Source of the DNA: Trabulsiella odontotermitis
GTDB lineage: Bacteria > Pseudomonadota > Gammaproteobacteria > Enterobacterales > Enterobacteriaceae
DNA length: 64,000 nucleotides
Direction of reading: 5' to 3'
NCBI RefSeq assembly: GCF_001297775.1
Contig: NZ_LIFX01000016.1
Coordinates: forward strand, 22,972 to 86,971
The notes beneath the pieces were generated by a model. That model was not told where the DNA came from and did not search any database. It was given only the letters and a program-made list of their open reading frames with translations. Position 1 is the first letter of the stretch. Every line of letters starts with the position of its first letter. Shown here in pieces: positions 1-10,227 of the stretch. Position numbers and translations under genes: made by a program.

Positions 1-375
1 CGTCCGAAGCGTTTCTTCGGTGCGGCGCGTAACGTGGAAGAGGGTGGCAGCCTGACCATCATCGCGACGGCGCTGATCGATACCGGCTCCAAAATGGACG
101 AAGTTATCTACGAAGAGTTTAAAGGCACCGGTAACATGGAGCTGCACCTCTCGCGTAAGATCGCTGAAAAACGCGTCTTCCCGGCTATCGACTACAACCG
201 CTCTGGTACGCGTAAAGAAGAGCTGCTTACCACGTCGGAAGAGCTGCAGAAAATGTGGATCCTGCGTAAGATCATTCACCCGATGGGCGAAATCGACGCG
301 ATGGAATTCCTCATTAATAAGCTGGCGATGACCAAAACTAACGACGATTTCTTCGACATGATGAAACGTTCGTAA
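1..375 (+). CDS. rho: Transcription termination factor Rho, C-terminal part (5' end outside the window)
   Basis: The frame is open from base 1 to a TAA at 373-375 and gives 124 residues, matching residues 296-419 of the 419-residue E. coli Rho. Rho is a hexameric RNA-dependent ATPase that loads on untranslated RNA and releases transcripts. The part seen holds the R-loop (EFKGTGN, about 334-340 in full-length numbering) and the arginine finger at the end of SGTR (Arg366), which completes the ATP site of the neighbouring subunit. Only the 3' portion is present because the window cuts the gene. A strong intrinsic terminator follows. The wec operon lies downstream in the same direction, as in E. 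coli. Confidence 0.97.
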   Translation, partial: RPKRFFGAARNVEEGGSLTIIATALIDTGSKMDEVIYEEFKGTGNMELHLSRKIAEKRVFPAIDYNRSGTRKEELLTTSEELQKMWILRKIIHPMGEIDAMEFLINKLAMTKTNDDFFDMMKRS

Positions 376-390
376 TTCGCCTTAAACGAA

Positions 391-424
391 AAACGCCACG
401 CCTCGCGTGGCGTTTTTGTTTTTT
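391..424 (+). terminator. Intrinsic terminator of rho
   Basis: A perfect 10-bp stem (391-400 with 406-415) closes a 5-base loop and runs into a T-rich tract (411-424). It starts 15 bases after the rho stop codon and separates rho from the wec operon. Confidence 0.93.
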
Positions 425-551
425 AAGGACATACTTCAGTGGAAACTAACTCAAATATGCGGATGATAACCATTTATCCGAATCAGTGATGTAAGGCCAA
501 TTTTTTTGTATAAAAAACAGGCTGATTCGGTGAATCTCATCCGACTTCCTC

Positions 552-580
552 TTCTGATGAAGGGCCATCATAGGTATACT
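552..580 (+). promoter_or_regulatory. Candidate sigma-70 promoter of the wec operon
   Basis: TTCTGA (552-557) and TATACT (575-580) are separated by 17 bp. Initiation would fall near 587, giving a leader of about 26 bases before the GTG of wecA. The -10 is good and the -35 is weak. The rest of the 425-612 gap shows no gene. Confidence 0.45.
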
Positions 581-612
581 TTCGCCATTACTATTTGCTG
601 AGAGCATTTATT

Positions 613-1716
613 GTGAATTTGCTGACTGCAGGTGCTGATCTGATCAGTATTTTTTTATTCACAACCCTGTTCCTTTTTTTTGCACGCAAGGTAGCTAAAA
701 AGGTCGGTTTAGTGGATAAACCAAACTTCCGAAAGCGTCACCAGGGTCTTATTCCGTTGGTGGGGGGAATTTCGGTTTATGCTGGTCTGTGTTTTACATT
801 TGGGATCGTCAACTACTACATTCCTCATGCCGCGCTCTATCTGATGTGCGCGGGTGCGCTGGTGCTGGTCGGCGCGCTGGACGATCGCTTTGATATCAGC
901 GTCAAAATTCGTGCGACAGTTCAGGCCGCCGTCGGTGTTGTGATGATGGTCTTCGGCAAACTCTACCTGAGCAGCCTGGGCTACATTTTCGGCTCCTGGG
1001 AACTGGTGCTCGGGCCATTCGGTTTCTTCCTCACACTGTTTGCCGTCTGGGCCGCGATTAACGCCTTCAACATGGTCGATGGTATTGACGGCCTGCTGGG
1101 CGGGTTATCCTGCGTGTCGTTTGCCGCGATGGGGATGATCCTCTGGTTCGACGGGCAACAGAGCCTGGCCATGTGGTGTTTCGCGATGATCGCCGCCATT
1201 CTGCCTTACATCATGCTGAACCTCGGCATTCTCGGCCGCCGCTATAAAGTTTTTATGGGCGACGCGGGCAGTACGCTGATTGGCTTCACGGTCATCTGGA
1301 TCCTGATGGAAACCACGCAGGGCAAAACCCATCCGATTAGCCCCGTCACCGCGTTGTGGATTATCGCTATCCCGCTGATGGACATGGTCGCTATTATGTA
1401 CCGCCGTCTGCGTAAAGGGATGAGCCCGTTCTCACCTGACCGCCAGCATATTCATCACCTGATCATGCGTGCCGGTTTTACTTCCCGTCAGGCTTTTGTT
1501 CTTATTACGCTTTCAGCAGCGTTACTGGCATCAATTGGTGTACTTGCAGAATATACTCATATCGTTCCTGAATGGGTCATGTTGGTATTATTCTTGCTAG
1601 CCTTTTTCCTGTACGGTTACTGCATCAAACGTGCCTGGAAAGTAGCGCGTTTCATTAAACGTCTGAAGCGCAGGATGCGCAGGAACAGTGATAACAATCC
1701 TAATTTAACCAAGTAA
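613..1716 (+). CDS. wecA: UDP-GlcNAc:undecaprenyl-phosphate GlcNAc-1-phosphate transferase WecA
   Basis: WecA transfers GlcNAc-1-phosphate from UDP-GlcNAc to undecaprenyl phosphate in the inner membrane. This is the first committed step of ECA and of many O antigens. It is a polytopic protein of the MraY/WecA family. Visible motifs are the Asp pair at 90-91 (LDDRFD), the NAFNMVDGIDG loop with Asp156 and Asp159, and the cytoplasmic HIHH at 279-282. The C terminus is very basic. An upstream TTG at 595 is in frame, but GTG at 613 gives 367 residues, the E. coli length and N terminus (MNLLT), so I use it. wzzE follows after 13 bases. Confidence 0.96.
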   Translation: MNLLTAGADLISIFLFTTLFLFFARKVAKKVGLVDKPNFRKRHQGLIPLVGGISVYAGLCFTFGIVNYYIPHAALYLMCAGALVLVGALDDRFDISVKIRATVQAAVGVVMMVFGKLYLSSLGYIFGSWELVLGPFGFFLTLFAVWAAINAFNMVDGIDGLLGGLSCVSFAAMGMILWFDGQQSLAMWCFAMIAAILPYIMLNLGILGRRYKVFMGDAGSTLIGFTVIWILMETTQGKTHPISPVTALWIIAIPLMDMVAIMYRRLRKGMSPFSPDRQHIHHLIMRAGFTSRQAFVLITLSAALLASIGVLAEYTHIVPEWVMLVLFLLAFFLYGYCIKRAWKVARFIKRLKRRMRRNSDNNPNLTK

Positions 1717-1729
1717 AGCTGGGGAAGTG

Positions 1730-2776
1730 ATGACTCAACCATTACCAGGAGCACAGTCAGTCGGCGCGGAGAATGAACTGGACGTTCGCGGTCTGTTTCG
1801 TACGCTATGGATGGGGAAGTTCTGGATTGTGGGGATTGCGTTACTCTTTGCGGTGATTGCGCTGGGTTACACTTTCTTTGCCCGCCAGGAGTGGAGCGCG
1901 ACGGCAATCACCGACCGCCCCACCGTCAATATGCTGGGCGGGTATTACTCCCAGCAGCAGTTTTTACGCAATCTGGACGTCAAAGCTGATATGGCCTCGG
2001 CCGATCAGCCGTCGGTAATGGATGACGCCTATAAAGAGTTCATCATGCAACTCGCCTCATGGGATACCCGCCGTGAGTTCTGGTATCAGACCGACTACTA
2101 CAAGCAGCGGATGGTGGGGAACTCCCGCGCCGACGCCGCATTGCTTGACGATCTTATCGACGACATCCAGTTTATGCCTGGCGACGCGCTGCGCAGCATC
2201 AGCGATAGCGTCAAGCTGACCGCAGAAACGGCGGCGGATGCCAACAACCTGTTGCGCCAGTACGTGGCTTTCGCCAGCCAGCGCGCGGCGGGCCATCTGA
2301 ACGAAGAGCTGAAAGGGGCCTGGGCTGCCAGAACCATTCAGATGAAGGCGCAGGTCAAACGCCAGGAAGAGGTGGCGCAGTCTATCTTCGATCGTAAAAC
2401 GCACAGCGTAGAAGAAGCGCTGAAAGTGGCGCAACAGAATAATATTTCCCGCAGCGAAACCGACGTGCCTGCCGAGCAATTACCCGACTCTGAGCTATTT
2501 TTACTGGGGCGCCCGATGCTACAGGCGCGCCTGGAGAATCTGCGCGCCGTAGGGCCGGATTTTGACCTGGATTACGATCAGAACCGCGCGATGCTGACGA
2601 CGCTGAATGTCGGGCCGACGCTGGATCCTCGTTTTCAGACCTATCGATATTTGCGAACACCAGAAGAACCCGTGAAACGCGATAGCCCACGTCGTGCTTT
2701 CCTGATGGTGATGTGGGGAATCGTAGGTGCACTTATCGGTGCAGGCGTAGCATTGACGCGACGTCGTATTCAGTGA
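1730..2776 (+). CDS. wzzE: ECA polysaccharide chain-length regulator WzzE
   Basis: WzzE is an inner-membrane co-polymerase that sets the modal number of ECA trisaccharide repeats made by WzyE and is needed for cyclic ECA. It has the Wzz layout: one membrane segment near the N terminus (about residues 30-50, after the [10 protein letters not shown] stretch), a large periplasmic domain, and a second membrane segment near 322-343 followed by Arg residues. In-frame GTG 1727 precedes ATG 1730. The GGGGAA at 1721-1726 is better spaced for the ATG, which gives 348 residues as in E. coli. A 58-base gap separates it from wecB. Confidence 0.95.
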   Translation: MTQPLPGAQSVGAENELDVRGLFRTLWMGKFWIVGIALLFAVIALGYTFFARQEWSATAITDRPTVNMLGGYYSQQQFLRNLDVKADMASADQPSVMDDAYKEFIMQLASWDTRREFWYQTDYYKQRMVGNSRADAALLDDLIDDIQFMPGDALRSISDSVKLTAETAADANNLLRQYVAFASQRAAGHLNEELKGAWAARTIQMKAQVKRQEEVAQSIFDRKTHSVEEALKVAQQNNISRSETDVPAEQLPDSELFLLGRPMLQARLENLRAVGPDFDLDYDQNRAMLTTLNVGPTLDPRFQTYRYLRTPEEPVKRDSPRRAFLMVMWGIVGALIGAGVALTRRRIQ

Positions 2777-2834
2777 ATACACCTTGTGTGATGAGGATCA
2801 GTCGATCCTCATCATCTTATCGAAGAGAATCGAC

Positions 2835-3965
2835 GTGAAAGTACTTACAGTGTTTGGCACCCGTCCGGAGGCGATAAAAATGGCGCCTCTGGTACATGCG
2901 TTGGCCAGGGATCCTCACTTCGAGGCGAAAGTGTGCGTAACCGCACAGCACCGTGAAATGCTTGATCAGGTGTTGTCCCTCTTTTCCATCGTACCGGATT
3001 ACGATCTTAATATTATGAGCCCAGGACAGGGGCTGACCGATATCACCTGCCGTATTCTGCAAGGTTTACGGCCGGTGCTGGAATCGTTTAAACCTGATGT
3101 GGTGCTGGTGCATGGCGATACCACCACCACGGTGGCGGCGAGCCTGGCCGCGTTTTATCAGCGCATCCCCGTCGGGCATGTTGAAGCCGGTTTACGTACC
3201 GGCGATCTCTATTCCCCGTGGCCGGAAGAGGCCAACCGGACCCTGACCGGGCACCTGGCGGTCTGGCATTTCGCGCCAACCGAAAATTCCCGCCAGAATT
3301 TACTGCGTGAGAATCTACAGGATAAGCAGATTTTCGTCACCGGCAATACGGTGATTGACGCCCTGTTCTGGGTGCGTGACCGTGTACTGACAGATGCGTC
3401 GCTGCACGCCGGGCTGTCTGAGCAATATCCCTTCCTCGACGCCAGCAAAAAAATGATTCTGGTTACCGGCCACCGCAGAGAAAGCTTCGGTCGTGGTTTT
3501 GAACAGATTTGCCATGCGCTGGCGGAGATCGCCGCGCAGCATCCCGATGTACAAATTGTCTATCCGGTTCATCTCAACCCGAACGTGAGCGAGCCGGTGA
3601 ATCGCATTCTCGGTCATGTCGATAACGTCATTCTCATCGAGCCGCAGGATTACCTGCCTTTTGTCTGGCTGATGAATCGTGCGTGGCTGATCCTGACCGA
3701 TTCCGGCGGCATTCAGGAAGAGGCGCCGTCGCTCGGCAAGCCGGTTCTGGTGATGCGCGAGATGACAGAACGCCCGGAAGCGGTGGAGGCCGGAACGGTA
3801 CGTCTGGTCGGCACCAATCGACAACGCATTGTCGAAGAGGTCACGCGCTTGCTGCGTGATGAAGAAGAATACGAAACGATGAGTCGCGCCCATAACCCTT
3901 ACGGGGACGGGCAAGCCTGCAGCCGTATTTTGACAGCACTTAAAAATAATCAGGTAACGCTATGA
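2835..3965 (+). CDS. wecB: UDP-N-acetylglucosamine 2-epimerase (non-hydrolysing) WecB
   Basis: WecB interconverts UDP-GlcNAc and UDP-ManNAc in the cytosol and supplies the ManNAcA branch of ECA. It has the GT-B fold with [13 protein letters not shown] near the N terminus. Residues known to be essential in the E. coli enzyme are at the same positions: Asp95 (HGDTTTT), Glu117 (VEAGLRTGD), Glu131 and His213 (TGHRRESFG). An open frame begins at 2784, but the GTG at 2835, preceded by a purine-rich GAAGAGAA, gives the usual 376 residues. The stop overlaps the wecC ATG by 4 bases, which suggests translational coupling. Confidence 0.96.
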   Translation: MKVLTVFGTRPEAIKMAPLVHALARDPHFEAKVCVTAQHREMLDQVLSLFSIVPDYDLNIMSPGQGLTDITCRILQGLRPVLESFKPDVVLVHGDTTTTVAASLAAFYQRIPVGHVEAGLRTGDLYSPWPEEANRTLTGHLAVWHFAPTENSRQNLLRENLQDKQIFVTGNTVIDALFWVRDRVLTDASLHAGLSEQYPFLDASKKMILVTGHRRESFGRGFEQICHALAEIAAQHPDVQIVYPVHLNPNVSEPVNRILGHVDNVILIEPQDYLPFVWLMNRAWLILTDSGGIQEEAPSLGKPVLVMREMTERPEAVEAGTVRLVGTNRQRIVEEVTRLLRDEEEYETMSRAHNPYGDGQACSRILTALKNNQVTL

Positions 3966-5224
3966 GTTTTTCTACCATTTCTGTGATTGGCCTTGGCTAC
4001 ATTGGTCTACCGACGGCGGCGGCGTTCGCCTCCCGGCAAAAAAAGGTGGTGGGGGTTGATATCAATCAGCATGCGGTAGACACCATCAACCGCGGTGAAA
4101 TTCATATTGTCGAGCCTGAACTGGGCGAAGTGGTGAAAGCCGCTGTCGCGCAGCATTTTTTACGTGCGACCACGACCCCGGAAGCCGCCGATGCGTATCT
4201 GATTGCCGTGCCGACGCCGTTTAAAGGCGATCACGAGCCGGACATGGTGTATGTCGAAGCGGCCGCCAAATCGATAGCACCGGTGCTGAAGAAAGGGGCG
4301 CTGGTGATCCTCGAATCCACTTCACCGGTGGGCGCAACGGAACAGATGGCGCAATGGCTGGCGGACGCTCGCCCGGATTTAACCTTCCCGCAGCAGGCGG
4401 GAGAGCAAGCAGACATCAACATCGCCTACTGCCCGGAGCGTGTGCTGCCGGGCCAGGTGATGGTTGAACTGATTAAAAACGATCGTGTGATTGGCGGCAT
4501 GACGCCAGTCTGCTCGGTGCGCGCCAGTGAGTTGTACAACATCTTCCTCGAAGGAGAGTGTGTGGTCACTAACGCCCGCACGGCCGAAATGTGCAAGCTG
4601 ACCGAAAACAGCTTCCGTGACGTCAACATCGCCTTCGCCAACGAACTGTCACTGATTTGCGCTGACCAGGGCATCAATGTCTGGGAGCTGATTCGCCTCG
4701 CGAACCGCCACCCGCGCGTCAACATTCTGCAACCGGGGCCGGGCGTTGGCGGTCACTGCATCGCGGTCGACCCCTGGTTTATCGTCGCGCAGAATCCGGA
4801 ACAGTCGCGGCTTATCCGCACGGCCCGCGAAGTGAACGATCACAAACCTCACTGGGTGATTAACCAGGTGAAAGCCGCGGTGGCGGATTGCCTGACCAGC
4901 AGTGGTAAACGGGCGAATGAACTGAAGATTGCCTGCTTCGGGCTGGCCTTTAAGCCCAACATCGACGATCTTCGCGAAAGCCCGGCAATGGAAATTACCC
5001 AACTGATTGCGCAGTGGCACAGCGGCGAAACGCTGGCGGTGGAACCGAACATTCATCAGTTGCCGAAAAAGCTGGAAGGACTCTGCCGTCTCGCCACGCT
5101 GGACGAGGCGTTGAACGACGCCGATGTGCTGGTGATGCTGGTGGACCACAACCCGTTTAAAGCGCGGAGCGCGGAAAGCATCCAGCAGCGCTACATCGTT
5201 GATACAAAAGGAGTATGGCGTTGA
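3962..5224 (+). CDS. wecC: UDP-N-acetyl-D-mannosamine dehydrogenase WecC
   Basis: WecC oxidises UDP-ManNAc twice with NAD+ to UDP-ManNAcA, the donor for the second ECA sugar. The N-terminal Rossmann fold carries [10 protein letters not shown] (10-19). The catalytic thiol of the UDP-sugar dehydrogenase family is Cys266 in [11 protein letters not shown], and the C-terminal UDP-binding domain carries [15 protein letters not shown]. Length is 420, the same as E. coli. The ATG overlaps the wecB stop, and its own TGA overlaps the rffG start. Confidence 0.96.
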   Translation: MSFSTISVIGLGYIGLPTAAAFASRQKKVVGVDINQHAVDTINRGEIHIVEPELGEVVKAAVAQHFLRATTTPEAADAYLIAVPTPFKGDHEPDMVYVEAAAKSIAPVLKKGALVILESTSPVGATEQMAQWLADARPDLTFPQQAGEQADINIAYCPERVLPGQVMVELIKNDRVIGGMTPVCSVRASELYNIFLEGECVVTNARTAEMCKLTENSFRDVNIAFANELSLICADQGINVWELIRLANRHPRVNILQPGPGVGGHCIAVDPWFIVAQNPEQSRLIRTAREVNDHKPHWVINQVKAAVADCLTSSGKRANELKIACFGLAFKPNIDDLRESPAMEITQLIAQWHSGETLAVEPNIHQLPKKLEGLCRLATLDEALNDADVLVMLVDHNPFKARSAESIQQRYIVDTKGVWR

Positions 5225-6288
5225 AAAAGATTCTGGTTACCGGTGGCGCCGGGTTTATTGGCTCGGCGGTGGTACGCCATATCATCAACGAAACATCAGA
5301 CAGCGTGGTGGTGGTGGATAAACTCACCTATGCCGGAAACCTGGCGTCTCTGGCACCGGTGGCGGCAGATCCGCGTTTTGCCTTCGAGCAGGTGGATATC
5401 TGCAACCGTAGCGAACTGGATCGCGTATTTGCGACGCACCAGCCTGATCTGGTGATGCATCTGGCCGCAGAAAGCCATGTGGATCGTTCCATTGATGGCC
5501 CGGCGGCGTTTATTGAAACCAACGTCGTCGGCACTTACACGCTGCTGGAAGCGGCTCGTCTGTACTGGAATGCGTTACCAGAAGCGAAAAAATCCGCGTT
5601 TCGTTTCCATCACATCTCCACCGATGAGGTGTATGGCGATCTGCACGGCAGCGATGATTTCTTTACCGAAACCACCCCGTACGCGCCGAGCAGCCCTTAT
5701 TCCGCCTCGAAAGCGGGCAGCGACCATCTGGTCCGCGCCTGGCTGCGTACTTACGGGCTGCCAACCCTGGTGACCAACTGTTCGAATAACTACGGTCCTT
5801 ACCATTTCCCGGAAAAACTGATCCCGCTGACCATCCTCAACGCGCTGGCGGGAAAACCGCTGCCGGTTTACGGCAACGGTCAGCAGGTACGTGACTGGCT
5901 GTTTGTCGAAGACCACGCCAGAGCGCTTTATCTTGTTGTCACAACAGGTAAAATCGGCGAGACCTACAACATTGGCGGCCATAATGAACGCCAGAATCTG
6001 CAGGTGGTGGAGACGGTTTGCGATTTGCTGGAAGAGCTTGCGCCCCGGAAACCGCAGGGTCTCGACAGTTACCGCTCGCTGATTACGTTTGTCACCGACC
6101 GCCCCGGGCACGATCTGCGCTACGCCATTGATGCAGCGAAAATCGCCCGCGAGCTGGGCTGGACGCCGCGTGAAACCTTCGAAAGCGGCATGCGGAAAAC
6201 CGTTCAGTGGTATCTGGCGAACGAAAACTGGTGGCGGCAGGTGCAGGATGGCAGCTATCAGGGCGAGCGACTCGGACTCAAAGGCTAA
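5221..6288 (+). CDS. rffG: dTDP-glucose 4,6-dehydratase RffG (ECA paralogue of RmlB)
   Basis: RffG converts dTDP-glucose to dTDP-4-keto-6-deoxyglucose on the way to Fuc4NAc. It is an extended short-chain dehydrogenase with GGAGFIGS (8-15), the STDEVYGD catalytic stretch (Thr134, Asp135, Glu136) and YSASK (Tyr160, Lys164). Start choice: ATG 5215 is only two bases from the AAAAGGAG Shine-Dalgarno at 5205-5212. TTG 5221 sits eight bases from it and gives 355 residues beginning MKKILVTGG, as in relatives. I therefore call the TTG, which overlaps the wecC TGA as TTGA. rffH follows after 18 bases. Confidence 0.93.
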   Translation: MKKILVTGGAGFIGSAVVRHIINETSDSVVVVDKLTYAGNLASLAPVAADPRFAFEQVDICNRSELDRVFATHQPDLVMHLAAESHVDRSIDGPAAFIETNVVGTYTLLEAARLYWNALPEAKKSAFRFHHISTDEVYGDLHGSDDFFTETTPYAPSSPYSASKAGSDHLVRAWLRTYGLPTLVTNCSNNYGPYHFPEKLIPLTILNALAGKPLPVYGNGQQVRDWLFVEDHARALYLVVTTGKIGETYNIGGHNERQNLQVVETVCDLLEELAPRKPQGLDSYRSLITFVTDRPGHDLRYAIDAAKIARELGWTPRETFESGMRKTVQWYLANENWWRQVQDGSYQGERLGLKG

Positions 6289-6306
6289 CGCCGGGAGAGG
6301 ATATCG

Positions 6307-7188
6307 ATGAAAGGCATAATTCTGGCGGGTGGTTCCGGTACACGGTTACATCCGATTACCCGCGGCGTGTCGAAGCAGTTATTACCGATCTACGACAAGC
6401 CGATGATTTACTACCCGCTATCGGTACTGATGCTGGCCGGGATCCGCGAAATTCTGATCATCACCACGCCGGAAGATAAGCTCTATTTTCAGCGGCTGCT
6501 GGGGGATGGTTCTGAATTTGGCATCGAACTGCACTATGCCGAACAGCCCAGTCCGGACGGACTGGCGCAGGCGTTCATTATTGGTGAAACCTTCCTTAAC
6601 GGCGAACCTTCTTGCCTGGTGCTGGGAGATAACATCTTCTTCGGCATGGGCTTCAGTCCGAAACTGCGCAAAGTGGCGGCGCGAACGGAAGGAGCGACGA
6701 TCTTTGGCTATCAGGTGATGGATCCTGAGCGCTTTGGCGTGGTCGAGTTTGACGATAACTTCAATGCCATTTCGCTGGAAGAAAAGCCGAAGCAGCCGAA
6801 ATCAAAATGGGCGGTAACCGGCCTCTATTTCTATGACAGCAACGTCGTCGAGTACGCCAGACGGGTGAAACCGTCAGAACGTGGCGAGCTGGAAATCACG
6901 TCCATTAACCAGATGTATCTGGAAGCCGGCAAGCTGAACGTCGAACTGCTTGGCCGTGGTTTTGCATGGCTCGATACCGGCACGCATGACAGCCTGATCG
7001 AAGCCAGCACCTTTGTGCAGACGGTAGAAAAACGGCAGGGCTTCAAAATTGCCTGTCTGGAAGAAATCGCCTGGCGCAACGGCTGGCTTGACGATGACGC
7101 GCTAAAACGCTCCGCCACCCAACTGGCGAAGACCGGTTACGGTCAGTATCTGCTGGAGATTATCCGTGCACGTCCACGCCAGTATTGA
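6307..7188 (+). CDS. rffH: Glucose-1-phosphate thymidylyltransferase RffH
   Basis: RffH makes dTDP-glucose from dTTP and glucose-1-phosphate and feeds RffG in Fuc4NAc synthesis. It has the nucleotidyltransferase signature [11 protein letters not shown] (6-16), the [16 protein letters not shown] substrate loop, LGDNIFFG, and EEKPKQPKS in the sugar-binding part. Length 293 equals E. coli RffH. The start is a clear ATG after GGGAGAGG. The last 23 bases overlap the start of wecD in another frame. Confidence 0.96.
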   Translation: MKGIILAGGSGTRLHPITRGVSKQLLPIYDKPMIYYPLSVLMLAGIREILIITTPEDKLYFQRLLGDGSEFGIELHYAEQPSPDGLAQAFIIGETFLNGEPSCLVLGDNIFFGMGFSPKLRKVAARTEGATIFGYQVMDPERFGVVEFDDNFNAISLEEKPKQPKSKWAVTGLYFYDSNVVEYARRVKPSERGELEITSINQMYLEAGKLNVELLGRGFAWLDTGTHDSLIEASTFVQTVEKRQGFKIACLEEIAWRNGWLDDDALKRSATQLAKTGYGQYLLEIIRARPRQY

Positions 7189-7840
7189 ACCCCTGACGTG
7201 GGAAAATGAATTTTTCGGCGTGAAAAGCGCAATATTGCGTTTCACGGAAGATGCCCCTGCGCTGAAGCCCAAAAAGCTGGTGGGCTGGTGGCGGGTGCAG
7301 GCGAAAATCCCCGCGCAACGTACCGATTTGCTGGACGCGTTACAACAGCTCGATTTCCGGCTGGTGGAAGGTGAGGTGGATTTGGTGCTGCCGGTTGTCG
7401 ACGTTATCGATCCCCGGGCAGACATTGCCCGCGACGCCGATATCCCGGTGTTGCGTGAGCAGGCGGCGCAGGCCTTTGCCCAAAGCCGTTTCCGCGCGCC
7501 CTGGTATGCGCCGGACGCCAGCGGGCGCTTCTATGCCCGATGGATTGAAAATGCCGTGAAGGGCGTTTTTGATCACCAGTGTCTGGTGTTTCGTTCCGCA
7601 GAGGGCGGTATTCGCGCTTTTGTGTCGATGCGGCAACTGAATGACACCGACGCGCGCATCGGGCTGCTGGCGGGGCGGGGCGCCGGGGCTGAACTGATGC
7701 AGGCGGCCATCTACTGGGCGCAACAGCGCGGGCTGACAACATTGCGGGTGGCGACCCAGATGGGCAACACCGCCGCACTTAAACGTTACATTCAAAGCGG
7801 TGCCAGTATCGAGAGCACCGCTTACTGGCTATACAGGTGA
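7166..7840 (+). CDS. wecD: dTDP-4-amino-4,6-dideoxygalactose N-acetyltransferase WecD
   Basis: WecD (RffC) acetylates dTDP-Fuc4N with acetyl-CoA to give dTDP-Fuc4NAc. The C-terminal half is a GNAT domain with the acetyl-CoA loop [13 protein letters not shown] (167-179) and Tyr208, the proposed general acid. The N-terminal 90 residues are the variable substrate domain. The GTG at 7166 lies inside rffH (23-base overlap) and yields 224 residues, the E. coli length; no later start keeps the conserved SIEPLTWEN. Its product is made by WecE, encoded four bases downstream. Confidence 0.94.
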   Translation: MHVHASIEPLTWENEFFGVKSAILRFTEDAPALKPKKLVGWWRVQAKIPAQRTDLLDALQQLDFRLVEGEVDLVLPVVDVIDPRADIARDADIPVLREQAAQAFAQSRFRAPWYAPDASGRFYARWIENAVKGVFDHQCLVFRSAEGGIRAFVSMRQLNDTDARIGLLAGRGAGAELMQAAIYWAQQRGLTTLRVATQMGNTAALKRYIQSGASIESTAYWLYR

Positions 7841-7844
7841 AAAG

Positions 7845-8975
7845 ATGATTCCATTTAACGCGCCGCCGGTGGTGGGAACCGAAATCGATTATATACAATC
7901 AGCCATGGGCAGCGGCAAGCTGTGCGGTGATGGCGGTTACACGCGCCGTTGCCAGCAGTGGATGGAGCAGCATTTTGGCAGCGCGAAAGTGTTGCTGACG
8001 CCGTCCTGTACCGCGTCGCTGGAAATGGCGGCGTTGCTGCTGGATCTCCAGCCGGGCGATGAAGTCATTATGCCGAGCTACACCTTCGTCTCCACCGCCA
8101 ATGCGTTCGTGCTGCGCGGCGCCAGAATCATCTTTGTGGATATTCGCCCCGACACGCTGAACATTGATGAGACGAAGATTGAAGCCGCCATCACCGAAAG
8201 GACCCGCGTCATTGTGCCGGTTCACTATGCGGGCGTGGCCTGTGAGATGGATACCATCATGGCCATCGCCAGAAAGCATAATCTGTTTGTCGTGGAAGAT
8301 GCGGCGCAGGGCGTGATGTCGACTTACAAAGGCCGCGCGCTGGGCACCATCGGCCATATCGGCTGTTTCAGTTTCCATGAAACCAAAAACTACACCGCAG
8401 GCGGCGAAGGCGGCGCGACGTTAATTAACGAACGCGCGCTGATCGAACGTGCGGAGATCATTCGCGAAAAAGGCACGAACCGCAGTCAATTTTTCCGTGG
8501 TCAGGTCGATAAATATACCTGGCGGGATATTGGTTCGAGTTATCTGATGGCAGACCTTCAGGCCGCCTATCTGTGGGCGCAACTGGAAGCCGCTGAGCGC
8601 ATCAACCAGCATCGTCTGACGCTGTGGCAAACCTATTACGATGCCCTGCTGCCGCTGGCGAAAACCGGGCGTATTGAGCTGCCCACCATTCCGGCGGACT
8701 GCAAACAGAACGCGCATATGTTCTACATAAAGCTGCGCGACATTGACGACCGCAGCGCGCTGATCAGTTGGCTGAAAGAAGCGGAAATCCTCGCCGTGTT
8801 CCATTATATTCCGCTGCACGCGAGCCCGGCGGGCAAGGCGTTTGGCGAATTCCACGGTGAAGATCGTTTTACCACCCGCGAAAGCGAACGCCTGCTGCGC
8901 CTGCCGCTGTTCTATAACCTGTCGTCAGTTAACCAGCGCACGGTGATTAACTCTTTACTGAGCTTCTTCGGCTGA
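7845..8975 (+). CDS. wecE: dTDP-4-amino-4,6-dideoxygalactose transaminase WecE
   Basis: WecE (RffA) is a PLP-dependent sugar aminotransferase that uses glutamate to aminate dTDP-4-keto-6-deoxyglucose at C4 to the galacto product. It belongs to the DegT/DnrJ/EryC1 family. The Schiff-base lysine is Lys181 in HETKNYTAGGEGG, and the pyridine nitrogen is held by Asp152 in EDAAQG. A longer in-frame start exists at 7800 inside wecD, but ATG 7845, just after a GTGAAAAG stretch, gives the standard 376 residues beginning MIPFNAPPV. wzxE starts two bases after the stop. Confidence 0.96.
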   Translation: MIPFNAPPVVGTEIDYIQSAMGSGKLCGDGGYTRRCQQWMEQHFGSAKVLLTPSCTASLEMAALLLDLQPGDEVIMPSYTFVSTANAFVLRGARIIFVDIRPDTLNIDETKIEAAITERTRVIVPVHYAGVACEMDTIMAIARKHNLFVVEDAAQGVMSTYKGRALGTIGHIGCFSFHETKNYTAGGEGGATLINERALIERAEIIREKGTNRSQFFRGQVDKYTWRDIGSSYLMADLQAAYLWAQLEAAERINQHRLTLWQTYYDALLPLAKTGRIELPTIPADCKQNAHMFYIKLRDIDDRSALISWLKEAEILAVFHYIPLHASPAGKAFGEFHGEDRFTTRESERLLRLPLFYNLSSVNQRTVINSLLSFFG

Positions 8976-8976
8976 T

Positions 8977-10227
8977 ATGTCGCTGGCAAAAGCGTCAGTG
9001 TGGACGGCAGCGTCCACGCTGGTAAAAATCGGTGCAGGCCTGCTGGTCATTAAACTGCTGGCGGTCTCGTTTGGACCGTCAGGGGTCGGGCAGGCGGGGA
9101 ACTTTCGCCAACTGGTGACGGTGCTCGGCGTGCTGGCGGGCGCCGGGATCTTCAATGGCGTCACTAAATATGTCGCCCAGTATCATGACTCGCCGGATCA
9201 ACTGCAGAAAGTGGTCGGCACCTCGTCAGCGATGGTGCTGGGGTTTTCTTCGCTGCTGGCGGTGATTTTCGTGCTGGCCGCCGCGCCGATTAGCCAGGGG
9301 CTGTTTGGTCATACGCACTACCAGGGGCTGGTGCGTCTGGTGGCGCTGGTGCAGATGGGGATCGCCTGGGCGAACCTGCTGCTGGCGTTGATGAAAGGTT
9401 TTCGTGATGCGGCGGGCAATGCGCTGTCGCTCATCACCGGCAGCATTATCGGCGTGCTGGCGTACTACGCCTGCTATTATTTCGGCGGCTATCAGGGCGC
9501 GCTGCTCGGGCTGGCGCTGGTCCCGGCGTTAGTCGTGATTCCGGCGGCCATCATGCTCTCCCGTCGCGGCACGATCCCGCTGCGTTATCTCAAACCGCAG
9601 TGGGATAAATGGCTGGCCAGTCAACTGGGCAAATTTACGCTGATGGCGCTCATCACCTCCGTGACGCTGCCGGTGGCGTACGTGATGATGCGAAACCTGC
9701 TGGCGGCGCATTACAGCTGGGATGATGTGGGGATCTGGCAGGGGGTCAGCAGCATTTCTGACGCTTACCTGCAGTTTATCACCGCCTCATTCAGCGTGTA
9801 CCTGTTACCCACGCTCTCGCGGCTGACGGCCAAAGCGGAGATCACCCGCGAGATTGTGAAGTCGCTGAAATTCGTCCTTCCCGCAGTGGCGGCTGCCAGT
9901 TTTACCGTCTGGTTGCTGCGTGATTTCGCCATCTGGCTGCTGTTTTCAGCGAAATTTACCGCCATGCGCGATCTCTTTGCCTGGCAACTGGTGGGGGATG
10001 TACTGAAAGTCGGCGCTTACGTTTATGGCTATCTGGTGATCGCCAAAGCGTCGCTGCGGTTTTATATTCTCACCGAAATCAGCCAGTTTGCCTTGCTGAC
10101 GGCGTTTTCGCACTGGCTGATCCCGGCGCATGGCGCACTGGGGGCAGCACAGGCCTATATGGCAACGTATATCGTTTATTTTGCGCTCTGTAGTGGCGTG
10201 TTTTTACTTTGGCACAGGCGAGCATGA
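8977..10227 (+). CDS. wzxE: ECA lipid III flippase WzxE
   Basis: WzxE moves the completed trisaccharide-PP-undecaprenol from the cytoplasmic to the periplasmic face of the inner membrane. It is a MOP-superfamily (polysaccharide exporter) protein of 416 residues with about twelve hydrophobic segments, starting [19 protein letters not shown]. Only one base separates it from wecE, and its TGA overlaps the wecF ATG. The gene sits between precursor synthesis and polymerisation genes, as its role predicts. Confidence 0.95.
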   Translation: MSLAKASVWTAASTLVKIGAGLLVIKLLAVSFGPSGVGQAGNFRQLVTVLGVLAGAGIFNGVTKYVAQYHDSPDQLQKVVGTSSAMVLGFSSLLAVIFVLAAAPISQGLFGHTHYQGLVRLVALVQMGIAWANLLLALMKGFRDAAGNALSLITGSIIGVLAYYACYYFGGYQGALLGLALVPALVVIPAAIMLSRRGTIPLRYLKPQWDKWLASQLGKFTLMALITSVTLPVAYVMMRNLLAAHYSWDDVGIWQGVSSISDAYLQFITASFSVYLLPTLSRLTAKAEITREIVKSLKFVLPAVAAASFTVWLLRDFAIWLLFSAKFTAMRDLFAWQLVGDVLKVGAYVYGYLVIAKASLRFYILTEISQFALLTAFSHWLIPAHGALGAAQAYMATYIVYFALCSGVFLLWHRRA

